From the NCBI GenBank assembly GCA_964602525.1, contig CAZRSA010000007.1, forward strand, positions 1 through 42,789: a stretch of 42,789 nucleotides of DNA. Direction: 5' to 3'. Below, in pieces: positions 17,643-26,518 of this stretch. Position 1 is the first letter of the stretch, and the number at the start of each line of letters is the position of its first letter. A program made the position numbers and the translations under genes. The stretch is from Lentisalinibacter sp964602525. Lineage in GTDB: Bacteria > Pseudomonadota > Gammaproteobacteria > Steroidobacterales > Woeseiaceae. The notes below the pieces were generated by a model, which had not been told where the DNA came from, did no database searches, and was given only the letters and a program-made list of their open reading frames with translations.

Positions 17643-19226
17643 GGCCAGCCGGCCGCCCAGCAGGCAGCCGCCGAGGAAGGTGCCCTCCAGGCCGCGCTTG
17701 CCATTCATGCCGCCGCCGCCGAAGCCGGCCGCCTCGCCGGCGGCGTAGAGGCCCGGGATCGGCTTTCCCGCTCCGTCCAGCACCCGGGAATCGAGGTCCG
17801 TCTGCAGCCCGCCCATGCTCTTGCGGCTGATGATGAACTCCCGGATCACCACGAACGGGCCGGCCTCGGGATCGGCGATCTTCTGGGCGTTGCAGGTACG
17901 CAGCCGGTCGCCGGTCCAGCGCCGGGCGAAGGCGATACGGCGCAGCTGGTCGTCGTTGTGGAAGCGGGGGCCCAGGTCGATCAGCCGGTCGTAACGGGTG
18001 ACGGCCTCGCTGACCGCGTCCAGATCCACAGAGCCGTCGCCGACCAGCGCGTTCATCTTCTCCACCAGCGCCGGCAGGGTGTCGGCCACCAGGAAGTCCG
18101 GTGAATTAGCCGCGAGTTCGTCGAACAGCCAGCGATTGCCGCGCACGAGGTCCCGCGCCACGGCGAGGCGCTTCTTGTCGCGGAAGGCCGGGTTGAACTC
18201 GGCGCCGGAGATGGCGAGCTCCTTGAGCGCGATCTTCCGGTTCAGGAGCTGCCAGGAGTAGGCGCGCTCCTGGCGGCAGATCTGCGCCACCAGGTCGTGG
18301 GTGTCGTAGCCGGTTACCAGCGGCTGCGGGCCGATGCGCTCGCCCCGCCAGTTCAGCCAGAGGGCGGACTTGGGCGGCACCAGCGACAGGCCGTGGTGAG
18401 GCTTGCGGGGCTTCCAGTGGGGGATGCCGGCGGCGTAGTTCCACTGCCAGTCCAGGTGGGTGATGGCCGCCCCGTGGGCGGCGGCCGCATCGTGCAGCAT
18501 GCCGTCGGCATACTTGTGGGAGCCGTTCAGGATGATTTCCGGCGGCTCGCTCCAGTCCGCGTGCCAGTTCTGCCGCACCCGTTCCAGGTTGCCGTTGATG
18601 CCGCCGGCCGCGATGACCACGGACTCCGCCGTCGCCTCGAATTCCCCGCCGCCGCCCTCCGTGCGGCCGCGGCAGCCTGTGACGCGGCCCTCCGCCGTCG
18701 TCAGTGCCTCCACCCGCTGGCCGAAACGGCACTCGAGCAACTCCCCGCGCGGGTGCCCGAGCAGCCGCCGGGCCAGCACCACGGCCAGCTCGTAGCCCGT
18801 GCCCCAGACGATGTGCCAGCGCGGCACCGAGTTGCCCGGTACGTACAGGCCCCGTTCCACCCACAGTGGCATGGGCATGAAATCCACGCCCAGGCCGGTC
18901 AACCACTCGTAGACGTCCGGCACCGCGCGTTCCACGTAGGCCTCCGCCCAGGCCCGGGGCCAGCGGTCGTCGGGCCCCAGTTCGCCGAATGCCAGCCAGT
19001 CTTCCAGGCCGAGGGCCTGGCTGTCGCGGATGCGGTGCTTTCTCTGCAGGGGCGAGTCGGCGAACCAGATGCCGCCGAAGCTCTCCTTCGCGAGTCCGCC
19101 GAAGTTCTCCTCGGCGTCCCGGTCCAGGATCAGTACCCGCCGGCCCCGTTCCAGCGCCTCCCAGGCGGCCGCGATGCCCGCGATGCCGCCGCCGATCACG
19201 ATGACGTCCGTCTGGTACCGCTGCAC
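17628..19226 (-). CDS. FAD-binding dehydrogenase, 3-ketosteroid-dehydrogenase-like
   Basis: A 532-residue flavoprotein of the KSTD / fumarate-reductase flavoprotein group. The N-terminal FAD motif is VIVIGGGIAGIAAAWEALERG, followed by a glutamate/aspartate-type ribose contact (LILDRD); a second FAD contact near the C-terminus reads IPGLYAAGEAAGFGGGGMNGKRGLEGTFLGG. The length and C-terminal motif match the annotated FAD-binding dehydrogenases close to Mycobacterium Rv0785, whose substrate is not known; steroid delta-1-dehydrogenation is possible, but no other steroid genes are here. The start is GTG at 19226, directly after a strong AGGAGGGGGAG site. It converges with the ThDP-enzyme gene. Confidence 0.8.
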   Translation of the reverse strand: MQRYQTDVIVIGGGIAGIAAAWEALERGRRVLILDRDAEENFGGLAKESFGGIWFADSPLQRKHRIRDSQALGLEDWLAFGELGPDDRWPRAWAEAYVERAVPDVYEWLTGLGVDFMPMPLWVERGLYVPGNSVPRWHIVWGTGYELAVVLARRLLGHPRGELLECRFGQRVEALTTAEGRVTGCRGRTEGGGGEFEATAESVVIAAGGINGNLERVRQNWHADWSEPPEIILNGSHKYADGMLHDAAAAHGAAITHLDWQWNYAAGIPHWKPRKPHHGLSLVPPKSALWLNWRGERIGPQPLVTGYDTHDLVAQICRQERAYSWQLLNRKIALKELAISGAEFNPAFRDKKRLAVARDLVRGNRWLFDELAANSPDFLVADTLPALVEKMNALVGDGSVDLDAVSEAVTRYDRLIDLGPRFHNDDQLRRIAFARRWTGDRLRTCNAQKIADPEAGPFVVIREFIISRKSMGGLQTDLDSRVLDGAGKPIPGLYAAGEAAGFGGGGMNGKRGLEGTFLGGCLLGGRLAGRVA

Positions 19227-19398
19227 GTGCTCCCCCTCCTGCCGGCGCTCCGCCGGCTCTGGAATTCTGCCGGATCGGCCCGATTATGGCGTGCGAGGGC
19301 GCCGCCGTCTTGCGGCCTTACCGGATTCCCCCGATGGGCCGTAGTGCGATGTAATGAACGATTCGCCTCGGCGGGGATCCAAATCCGGGCCGCAGGGG

Positions 19399-19433
19399 TT
19401 GACTGATTGGGTGCTATAGTTGACTATAACACC
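19399..19433 (+). promoter_or_regulatory. Promoter with palindromic operator for the RND efflux operon
   Basis: A near-perfect inverted repeat at 19410-19433 has 11-base arms (GGTGCTATAGT and ACTATAACACC, one mismatch) around a TG centre. A -35-like TTGACT lies at 19399-19404, and -10 candidates (ACTATA or TATAAC) fall inside the right arm, so a bound repressor would block the polymerase. The size and symmetry suit a TetR- or MarR-type dimer, the usual regulators of RND pumps. No such regulator is in the window. The 266-base gap holding this site has no other gene that I can see. Confidence 0.6.
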
Positions 19434-19492
19434 GCATCCGGCGGCCTTGTCCGCCATAAATCAAGCAGCCAGCCGCGAACCGAAAGTTGCCG

Positions 19493-20683
19493 ATGAAACG
19501 AAAGATTCTCCGCTTTGCCGCGATCGTCCTCATCCTCGCCTCTGCGGTGGGAGGCACCATGTTCATGTCGCAGATGAAGCCGCCCCCGCAGACGCGCGAG
19601 GTGGCCACAGTGCACCCTCTGGTCGAGGTGATACCCCTGGAGGAGACCGCGGTGGACTTCCGCGTCACCACCCAGGGCACCGTGCGGCCGCGCACGGAGA
19701 CGGTGTTGAGCGCCGAGGTGTCCGGCGCCATCGTGTGGGTCTCGCCCAGGTTCGTCGCCGGCGGCGTGTTCGAGGCGGGCGAGGAGTTGCTGCGCGTCGA
19801 CCCGACGAACTACCGGGTGGCGGTGGAGCAGGCCGAGGCCCTGCTGAAACAGCGCCGCATCGAGTACGAGGGCGCCGAAAAGCTGAAGCTGAAGGGCTAC
19901 CGGGCGGAGGCGGACCTCGCCTCGGCGGCGGCCGCGCTGGCCGCCGCCCGGGCGGAGCTCACCCGGGCGAAGCGCGACCTGGAGCGTACCCGCATCACGC
20001 TGCCCTACGACGGCATGGTGCGGGCCAAGGAGGCCGACATCGGCCAGTACGTGACGCCGGGCACGCGGCTGGCCGTCACGTTCGCCACGGACTACGCGGA
20101 GATCCGGCTGCCGCTCACCGACCAGGATCTCGCCTTCGTCGATCTTCCCGCTCCCGGTGCGCTGACCGAGGACGGGACGGTCGAGGGCCCGGCCGTGCGT
20201 CTCACCGCCGAGCGCGAGGGCCGCGTCGGCACCTGGCAGGCTCGCATCGTGCGCACCGAGGGCGTGGTGGACGAGACCAACCGGGTGACCTACGCGGTGG
20301 CCCGCGTTCAGGACCCCTACGGCCTGCGCTCGGACAATGCCGCGCGCATGCCCCTGCCCATCGGCACGTTCGTGGCGGCTGAGATCGACGGCGTCACCAT
20401 GGAGGACATCGTCCGGGTGCCCCGGCGGGCGCTTCGGGCCAACGACCAGCTGCTGTTCGTCGACGAGGACAGCCGGCTCAGGATCCGCCCGGTCGACGTC
20501 ATCCGCGCCGATGCGGAGTACGCCTATCTGCACCGCGACTCCGTTCAGGGCGAACGCATCACGCTGACGGCGCTGGAGTCCCCCATCAACGGCATGCGCG
20601 TTCGCACCGGTGCGGAGCCGGAACCGGGCAGTGACGAGGAGCGACTCGCGGCGGGTGACGAAGCTCCGAGCGGGACACAATGA
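19493..20683 (+). CDS. RND efflux periplasmic adaptor subunit (membrane-fusion protein)
   Basis: A 396-residue periplasmic adaptor linking an inner-membrane RND pump to an outer-membrane channel. An N-terminal anchor (FAAIVLILASAVGGTMFM) is followed by a lipoyl/barrel-sandwich half (SAEVSGAIVWVSP), a short alpha-helical hairpin (about 100-160, rich in Ala/Glu/Leu) and the returning half (ERTRITLPYDGMVRAKEADIGQYV), then beta-barrel and membrane-proximal domains. The frame could start at a TTG (19487), but the ATG at 19493 begins the basic KRKIL anchor. The stop overlaps the pump start by four bases (ATGA), so the two are translationally coupled. No TolC-like channel gene is nearby. It sits directly behind a palindromic operator. 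Confidence 0.88.
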   Translation: MKRKILRFAAIVLILASAVGGTMFMSQMKPPPQTREVATVHPLVEVIPLEETAVDFRVTTQGTVRPRTETVLSAEVSGAIVWVSPRFVAGGVFEAGEELLRVDPTNYRVAVEQAEALLKQRRIEYEGAEKLKLKGYRAEADLASAAAALAAARAELTRAKRDLERTRITLPYDGMVRAKEADIGQYVTPGTRLAVTFATDYAEIRLPLTDQDLAFVDLPAPGALTEDGTVEGPAVRLTAEREGRVGTWQARIVRTEGVVDETNRVTYAVARVQDPYGLRSDNAARMPLPIGTFVAAEIDGVTMEDIVRVPRRALRANDQLLFVDEDSRLRIRPVDVIRADAEYAYLHRDSVQGERITLTALESPINGMRVRTGAEPEPGSDEERLAAGDEAPSGTQ

Positions 20684-23600
20684 CCGACCCGAAGCACACC
20701 ACGAACCAGAAGGGCCTCATCGCCTGGTTCGCCAGCAACCACGTTGCGGCGAACCTGCTGATGTTCCTGATCATCGCCTTCGGCATCGTCTCGACCTTCA
20801 CCATCCGCAAACAGACGACACCCGACTTCGAGGTGGACACAGTCGTCGTGCGGGTGCCTTACCTCGGCGCCGCGCCTCAGGAGGTCGAAGAGGGGGTGGT
20901 GATCAAGATCGAAGAGGCCATCCAGGACGTCGACGGCATCATCGAGATCCGTTCCACCGCCACCGAGGGCGTGGGCACAGTGCGGGCGGAGGTCGGCCAG
21001 GGCGAGGACCTGAACGAGGTGCTGAGCGAGGTGAAGACCCAGGTGGACGCCATCGCCACCTTCCCGGCGCTCGCGGAGAAGCCGGTCATCTACAAGCAAG
21101 AGTTCCCCATCCACGTGGTCTTCCTCTCGATCTTCGGCGACATGGACGCCTACATGCGCAAGGAGATCGCGCAGGAGGTCCGCGACGAGCTGATGCGACT
21201 GCCGGAGATCAACCAGATCCAGATCCTCGGCGACCGGGACTACGAGATCAGCGTGGAGGTCTCCGAGTACGTGCTGCGCAAGTACGAGCTCACCATGAGC
21301 GAGATCTCCCAGGCCATCCGGGACTCGTCCGTGGACATGCCCGGCGGCGCCATCCGTTCGGATGGCGGCGACATCCTGCTGCGCACCGAGGGCCAGGTGT
21401 ACACGGGCCAGGAGTTCGCGCAGCTGGTGCTGCGTACCTATCCGGACGGCACCCGTCTCACCCTGGGCGATATCGCCAACATCGACGACGGATTCGTGGA
21501 GACCGACGGCTTCGCCCATTTCAACGGTGAGCGCACCGCGGTGCTGCGGGTGCTGGCCAGCGGCAACCCCAACGAACTGGCGACGGCCGCGGCGGTGAAG
21601 CGCTATGTCGCGGAGAAGCAGTCCTCGCTGCCGGACGGCGTGGACATGGAAGTGTGGGTGGACCGGGCGTACTACCTGCAGGACCGCCTCGACCTCATGC
21701 TGACGAACATGTTCCAGGGCGCCATCCTGGTGTGCCTGATCCTGTCGCTGTTCCTGCGCATGAAGGTCGCGGGCTGGGTCATCGTCGGCATCCCCGTCAC
21801 CTTCTTCGGCGCGCTGTGGCTGATGCCCCACATGCCCTGGCCGGTCACGGTCAACGTGATCAGCCTGTTCGGTTTCATCCTGGTGCTCGGCATCGTGGTG
21901 GACGACGCCATCATCATCGGCGAGAGCATCTACACGAAGACCCGGGCCGACGGACACACGCTGGACAACGTCATCGCCGGTGCGCGACGGGTGGCCGTAC
22001 CCGCGACCTTCGGCGTGCTGACCACCATTGCGGCGTTCGCCCCGATGCTGTTCGTGGGCGGTTTCGCCGGGCCGTTCTTCGAGGCCATGTCCGTCGTGGT
22101 GATCCTCTGCCTGCTGTTCTCACTGGTGGAGTCCAAGCTCATCCTGCCGGCGCATCTGGCGAACGCGAACATCAAGCCCATCGACGAGGACGACCTGTTC
22201 CGGCCGCAGCGCCACATCCGCTGGCGGGAGCGGGTGCCGCGCTTCTTCCAGAAACTGCAGCGCCACACCCAGCACGGACTGCACTGGCTGATCAATACGA
22301 AGTATTTGCCCTTCCTCGAGCGCGCGTTGCGTAACCGAGGCATCAGCACGACGCTGTTCGTCGCGATCCTGATCCTGACCTTCGGCGTGGTGCAGAGCGG
22401 TATCGTGCGCACGGTACTGTTTCCCGAGGTACCGGGCGATTTCGTGCAGGCACGGCTGGACATGCAGCAGGGTACCGCGCCGGACGTGCGCAACGCCGCG
22501 CTGTACCGGCTGGAGAACGCCGTCTTCGAGATCAACGAAGAGTACACGGAGGTGTACCCCGATGCCCCGGAGCCCGTCGAGCGGGTCGGCATGTTCACCA
22601 GCGGCAATGTCGGAGGACAGGCCATCGTCGAGCTGCATCGGGGTGATGACCGGCCGATAGAGGGCGAGGAGTTCGCCCAGCTGTGGCGGGAGAAGGTCGG
22701 CGAGATCCCCGGCATCAAGGAACTGGACTTCGTGGCCGGCGACCAAATGGGCGGCGGCGCACCCCTCAGCTTCGGCCTGTCCGGTAACGACTACGAGGCG
22801 CTCGAGGCCGCCGCCGAGGAACTGCAGGCGAAGCTCTCCGAGTACGAAGGCGTGTTCGATATCCGCAACTCGTCGAGTTCCGGCGGCGAGGAGATCCGGC
22901 TGTCCATCAAGCCGGAGGCCGAGGCGCTCGGGCTCACCATGGCCTCGCTGGGCCGCCAGGTGCGCCAGGCCTTCTACGGCGAGGAGGCCCAGCGTATCCA
23001 GCGGGGCACGGACGAGCTGAAGGTAATGGTGCGTTATCCCGAGGGCGAGCGGCGCTCCGTCGCCGACCTCGAGAACATGCGCATCCGCACGCCGGACGGC
23101 GCCGAGGTGCCGTTCCACTCCGTGGCCGACCTCGAATTCGACGAGGCCTATTCCAGCATCACGCGGCTGAACAGAAAGCGCACCATCACGGTGTCGGCCG
23201 ACATCGATGCCGAGCGCGTGGAGCCGGGCCCGATCATCGAGAACATCAGCCGGGAGTACATCCCCGATCTGCTCTCGCGCTACCCCGGCGTGACCTACGG
23301 ACTCGAGGGCGCCAGCCAGGAGGAGCGCGACTTCCTCCGCAACATTTCCATCGCGTCGATCGCGGCCCTGTTCCTGATCTACGCCCTGATCGCCATCCCG
23401 CTGAAGTCGTATTCCCAGCCGCTGATCATCATGTCCGTCATTCCGTTCGGGCTCATCGGCGCGGTCATCGGTCACATCGTCATGGGGGAGGCCATCAGCA
23501 TGTTCTCGCTGTTCGGGATCATCGCGCTGTCCGGTGTGGTGGTTAACGACAGCCTGATTCTGATCGACTTCGTGAACCGCGCGCGCCGCGAGGGTGCCGA

Positions 23601-23886
23601 GCGAGTGCGTGCGGTGCTGGACGCGGCGCGGCAGCGCTTCCGGCCCATCATCCTGACCTCGCTGACCACGGCGGCGGGCCTTGCGCCCATCATGGCGGAA
23701 ACCAGCACCCAGGCGCAGTACGTGATTCCGATGGCCATCTCGCTCAGCTTTGGCATCATCTTCGCGACGGTCATCACGCTGTTCCTGGTACCTTGCCTGT
23801 ACATGCTGCAGGAGGACTTCGGCCGCAGCATGCGCGGCGCACGGGATTTCCTGCTCGGCCGGGAGCCTGAGCGCCACTCGGCCTGA
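20680..23886 (+). CDS. RND-family efflux pump permease
   Basis: A 1068-residue inner-membrane proton-driven exporter with the standard RND layout: TM1 near 20-38, a large periplasmic loop, TM2-6, a cytoplasmic linker, TM7, a second periplasmic loop and TM8-12. The TM4 proton-relay aspartates are present in LGIVVDDAIIIGESIYTK (about 405-420). The internal repeat is evident, TM10 carrying GIIALSGVVVNDSLILIDFVN. It belongs with the hydrophobe/amphiphile exporters in general shape rather than the heavy-metal (CusA) group, but the cargo is unknown. It forms an operon with the adaptor; the two-component system starts 118 bases downstream. Confidence 0.92.
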   Translation: MTDPKHTTNQKGLIAWFASNHVAANLLMFLIIAFGIVSTFTIRKQTTPDFEVDTVVVRVPYLGAAPQEVEEGVVIKIEEAIQDVDGIIEIRSTATEGVGTVRAEVGQGEDLNEVLSEVKTQVDAIATFPALAEKPVIYKQEFPIHVVFLSIFGDMDAYMRKEIAQEVRDELMRLPEINQIQILGDRDYEISVEVSEYVLRKYELTMSEISQAIRDSSVDMPGGAIRSDGGDILLRTEGQVYTGQEFAQLVLRTYPDGTRLTLGDIANIDDGFVETDGFAHFNGERTAVLRVLASGNPNELATAAAVKRYVAEKQSSLPDGVDMEVWVDRAYYLQDRLDLMLTNMFQGAILVCLILSLFLRMKVAGWVIVGIPVTFFGALWLMPHMPWPVTVNVISLFGFILVLGIVVDDAIIIGESIYTKTRADGHTLDNVIAGARRVAVPATFGVLTTIAAFAPMLFVGGFAGPFFEAMSVVVILCLLFSLVESKLILPAHLANANIKPIDEDDLFRPQRHIRWRERVPRFFQKLQRHTQHGLHWLINTKYLPFLERALRNRGISTTLFVAILILTFGVVQSGIVRTVLFPEVPGDFVQARLDMQQGTAPDVRNAALYRLENAVFEINEEYTEVYPDAPEPVERVGMFTSGNVGGQAIVELHRGDDRPIEGEEFAQLWREKVGEIPGIKELDFVAGDQMGGGAPLSFGLSGNDYEALEAAAEELQAKLSEYEGVFDIRNSSSSGGEEIRLSIKPEAEALGLTMASLGRQVRQAFYGEEAQRIQRGTDELKVMVRYPEGERRSVADLENMRIRTPDGAEVPFHSVADLEFDEAYSSITRLNRKRTITVSADIDAERVEPGPIIENISREYIPDLLSRYPGVTYGLEGASQEERDFLRNISIASIAALFLIYALIAIPLKSYSQPLIIMSVIPFGLIGAVIGHIVMGEAISMFSLFGIIALSGVVVNDSLILIDFVNRARREGAERVRAVLDAARQRFRPIILTSLTTAAGLAPIMAETSTQAQYVIPMAISLSFGIIFATVITLFLVPCLYMLQEDFGRSMRGARDFLLGREPERHSA

Positions 23887-23901
23887 CCGGCGGCGCGATG
23901 C

Positions 23902-23934
23902 GACGAAGCGTGCACCCCGCAGGACGAAGCGTGC
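23902..23934 (+). promoter_or_regulatory. Paired direct repeats, candidate LytTR (AlgR-type) binding site
   Basis: GACGAAGCGTGC occurs twice, at 23902-23913 and 23923-23934, exactly 21 bases apart start to start, or two helical turns. LytTR regulators bind direct repeats with this phasing. The complement GCACGCTTCGTC contains TTCGTC, the core of the Pseudomonas AlgR box CCGTTCGTC. A partial third copy (AGCGTGCC) lies at 23973-23980. The site is 70-100 bases upstream of the histidine kinase gene, so it would suit autoregulation. Confidence 0.6.
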
Positions 23935-24003
23935 CGGGTGTGCCTTCCGGCGGTGCCATACTGCGGGTCACGAGCGTGCCGGCCGCAGGTACCCGTCATA
24001 ACC

Positions 24004-25074
24004 ATGAAACCCCATGAATTGCTGGGCGACCGCAGGCGTCTGTTCTGGATCCTGAACATCGGCGGCTGGATCGGCTATGGTCTGGCCGCCTACCTGGGCG
24101 CACTGGTCTACGAGAAGCCGGACGCTTACGTGCTGGTCATCGCAGGAGCCGCCGTCACGGGCTTTCTACTGACGCTGCCGCTGCGCCTGTTCTACCGCCG
24201 CCTGTGGTCGCGGCCGCCACTCGTCATCGCCGCCGGCGTCGTCGCCGCCTGCTATGCGCTGGCGCTGGTCTGGCGCGTGGTGGTGAACCAGAGCTACTGG
24301 ACGCTGGTGAAGGATGGCTGGCAGCCGACCGCGCTCACCGACTACATCAGCGGCGTAATGGGCTCTTTCTACATCCTGCTTTGCTGGAGCGGCCTGTACT
24401 TCGGCATCAAGTACTACCGCATGCTGCAGGAGCAGACGGAGAAGACGCTCAGGGCGACCGCTGCCGCCCACCAGGCTCAGCTCAGCATGCTGCGCTACCA
24501 GCTCAACCCCCACTTCCTGTTCAATACGCTGAATGCAATCTCCACGCTGATCCTGGACCGGGACAACGAGCGGGCGAACCGCACCGTGTCGCGTCTCAGC
24601 GACTTCCTGCGCCACAGCCTGGACGACACCGACCCCATGCGCCTGGTGCCGCTCGAGCAGGAGCTGCGCGCGCTGGAACTCTATCTGGACATCGAGAAGG
24701 TGCGATTCGGAGAGCGGCTCACCGTGGAGCGCCACATCGATGACGAGGCACTGGCGGCCCTCGTGCCCAGCCTGATCCTGCAGCCGCTGATCGAGAATGC
24801 CATAAAGTATGCGGTGGGCCCGATGGAGAACGGGGGTACCCTCTGCATCTCGGCCAGGAGATTCGACGAGAGTCTCGAACTTACCGTGGCGGATACCGGC
24901 CCCGGTCTCGACGGAGGACGTGCCGACGGGAAATCGTCCTGCGGCGTCGGGCTGAGGAACGTCAGGGAACGGCTGCAGCACCTCTACGGTGACCGGCAGT
25001 CGTTCACACTGGAGCCCAACGAGCCTCACGGGCTGATCGTCCGCATGGTGATCCCGTACCGAACCGATGACTAG
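24004..25074 (+). CDS. LytS/AlgZ-type membrane sensor histidine kinase
   Basis: A 356-residue sensor kinase of the His_kinase (LytS/YehU/AlgZ) group. Four membrane helices (about 14-32, 43-62, 73-92, 114-134) are followed by a short coiled linker and the family-specific phosphoacceptor segment YQLNPHFLFNTLNAI with H170; the ATPase domain has LQPLIENAIKYAV (N box) and a G box around DTGPGLDGG. There is no separate sensory domain, so the membrane part probably senses the signal. Length and order match AlgZ/FimS of Pseudomonas. The frame opens earlier, at 23938, but the ATG at 24004 starts a sensible N-terminus. It overlaps the response-regulator gene by eight bases. Confidence 0.88.
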   Translation: MKPHELLGDRRRLFWILNIGGWIGYGLAAYLGALVYEKPDAYVLVIAGAAVTGFLLTLPLRLFYRRLWSRPPLVIAAGVVAACYALALVWRVVVNQSYWTLVKDGWQPTALTDYISGVMGSFYILLCWSGLYFGIKYYRMLQEQTEKTLRATAAAHQAQLSMLRYQLNPHFLFNTLNAISTLILDRDNERANRTVSRLSDFLRHSLDDTDPMRLVPLEQELRALELYLDIEKVRFGERLTVERHIDDEALAALVPSLILQPLIENAIKYAVGPMENGGTLCISARRFDESLELTVADTGPGLDGGRADGKSSCGVGLRNVRERLQHLYGDRQSFTLEPNEPHGLIVRMVIPYRTDD

Positions 25075-25879
25075 GTTGCGCACACTCATCGTCGACGACG
25101 AGGAACTGGCCCGGCGGGGCCTGGAGATTCGCCTGGCCCGGCGCTCGGACGTGGACGTGTGCGGCAGTGCCCGTAACGGCCGCGAAGCCCTGGAGGCCGT
25201 GCGAAACCTGCGCCCGGACGTGATCATGCTGGACATCCAGATGCCCGGCATGAGCGGTTTCGATGTGCTGGAGGGGCTCGCGGGCTCGAGCATGCCGGCG
25301 ATCATTTTCGTCACCGCCTACGACCGCTTCGCCATCCGGGCCTTCGAAGCCAGCGCGCTCGACTATCTGCTGAAGCCCATCGACGACACCCGGCTCGGCG
25401 AAGCCCTCGCCCGGGCGCACCGGCGAGTCGCACAGCGTCGGGCGAAAGAGCACCGGGACCGGCTGCTGCGCCTGGTCTGCGAGCTCTCGGGCCGGGAGCT
25501 GACGCTGGCGGACGCGCTGGCCGAGGCCGGGCCCGAAGGACGGCCGTACCCGCGGCGCCTGGTGATACGCGACGGGCGGGATACCTGGTTCGTGCCGGTG
25601 GAGGCGGTGGACTGGGTGGATGCCGCCGGTGATTACATGTGCGTGCATGCCGAGGGCAGGACGTGGGTGATGCGGGGCACCATGAAGCGGCTTGAGAGCC
25701 AGCTCGATCCCTCCGATTTCGTGCGCATCCATCGCTCGGTCATCGTCAACCGCCATCGGGTGGCGGCGCTGCGCTCCCACCGCAACGGCGAGTACTTTGT
25801 GGCGCTGACCTGCGGCGAGGAGCTGAAGCTCAGCCGTGGCTACCGGTCGAACGTCGAGCGGTTGCAGCCGCTGTCCTGA
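25067..25879 (+). CDS. LytTR-family response regulator (AlgR-like)
   Basis: A 270-residue regulator. The receiver domain (about 1-120) has the acidic pair D10/D11, phosphoacceptor D56 in MLDIQMPG, the conserved Thr in FVTAYD and the lysine in LLKPID. The C-terminal LytTR DNA-binding domain spans about 165-268 (EAVDWVDAAGDYMCVHA, then FVRIHRSVIVN and LKLSRGYR). Such regulators act as dimers on direct repeats spaced two turns apart. It overlaps the kinase gene by eight bases, a standard coupled pair. Likely targets within the window are the repeats upstream of its own kinase gene and those between the UrcA and lipoprotein genes. Confidence 0.9.
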   Translation: MTRLRTLIVDDEELARRGLEIRLARRSDVDVCGSARNGREALEAVRNLRPDVIMLDIQMPGMSGFDVLEGLAGSSMPAIIFVTAYDRFAIRAFEASALDYLLKPIDDTRLGEALARAHRRVAQRRAKEHRDRLLRLVCELSGRELTLADALAEAGPEGRPYPRRLVIRDGRDTWFVPVEAVDWVDAAGDYMCVHAEGRTWVMRGTMKRLESQLDPSDFVRIHRSVIVNRHRVAALRSHRNGEYFVALTCGEELKLSRGYRSNVERLQPLS

Positions 25880-25952
25880 CGCTGCCGGAACCGGCCGGGA
25901 CGGGAGGCGCCGCCCTGGGGAGGCAACGGCCCCTCCCGCCCCGCCGGCGTAC

Positions 25953-26321
25953 TCAGCGCCCGGCGAGCTTCGTGTTGCTCTCGCCGGACGAGTGAATGCC
26001 CGAGAGCACCGGGCTGCCTATCGTGCGGACGACACGGTCCAGCGCTTCGTCCGCGCATCGCCTCTCGGCCGTGATACGTGCCAGGGAGCGCCGGCCGGGG
26101 ATGCTGCAGGCCTTGCCGGCCGCTGCCCGGAGCCGTCCGTAGAGGCGGCTCGCAAGAGCGTGTTCCTGCAGTTCGGCGGCATGATATCGGACTGCCACTC
26201 CGGTCTGTCCGGCGTGGGCGGCTCCGGCCGGCACGAACGCGGCGAGCAGTGCGGCCAGGGTGGCGACGAGCGCGAGCCGCGGCTCCGGCTCTCCGGTGTA
26301 GCGGGTGATTCTGGTGTACAT
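25953..26321 (-). CDS. UrcA-family exported protein
   Basis: A 122-residue secreted protein with a signal peptide ending near AAHA|GQ (about 37) and a mature domain of the UrcA type: VRYHAAELQEHALASRLYGRLRAAAGKAC, a second cysteine 17 residues on (C72 and C89, likely a disulfide), then DEALDRVVRTIGSPVLSGIH. The function of this family is not known. A strong AGGAGG ribosome site is eight bases upstream of the ATG. It lies tail-to-tail with the LytTR regulator and divergent from the glycine-rich lipoprotein; the gap holds repeats that match those upstream of the kinase gene. Confidence 0.8.
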   Translation of the reverse strand: MYTRITRYTGEPEPRLALVATLAALLAAFVPAGAAHAGQTGVAVRYHAAELQEHALASRLYGRLRAAAGKACSIPGRRSLARITAERRCADEALDRVVRTIGSPVLSGIHSSGESNTKLAGR

Positions 26322-26395
26322 GACGCAGTCCTCCTGATGGTTGTGACCGTCAGAAAGTGAGATGCGTCCCGGCCGGCCGGAGTTGGGAGGTTAGC

Positions 26396-26428
26396 GACGA
26401 GGCGTGCAGAGCGTGCGATGAAGCGATC
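26396..26428 (+). promoter_or_regulatory. Second pair of LytTR-type repeats between divergent genes
   Basis: GACGAGGCGTGC (26396-26407; 11 of 12 bases match the repeat upstream of the kinase gene) and GATGAAGCGATC (26417-26428; 9 of 12) are again exactly 21 bases apart start to start and in the same orientation. They lie between the UrcA gene (start 26321, minus) and the glycine-rich lipoprotein (start 26519, plus), so the nearby regulator could control either. Confidence 0.55.
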
Positions 26429-26518
26429 TTCACGGCTCTTTCATGTCCCGCACTTCTCGCATGGGCCATGGTTCCCCCGAGCGGACAAGCAGGTCCGACG
26501 ATTCAAGGGAGGCAACTC

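Noticed and set aside
26357..26518. Extension of the lipoprotein frame upstream to 26357
   Set aside because: The ATG at 26519 has an ideal ribosome site and begins the signal peptide; the extension covers the regulator repeats.
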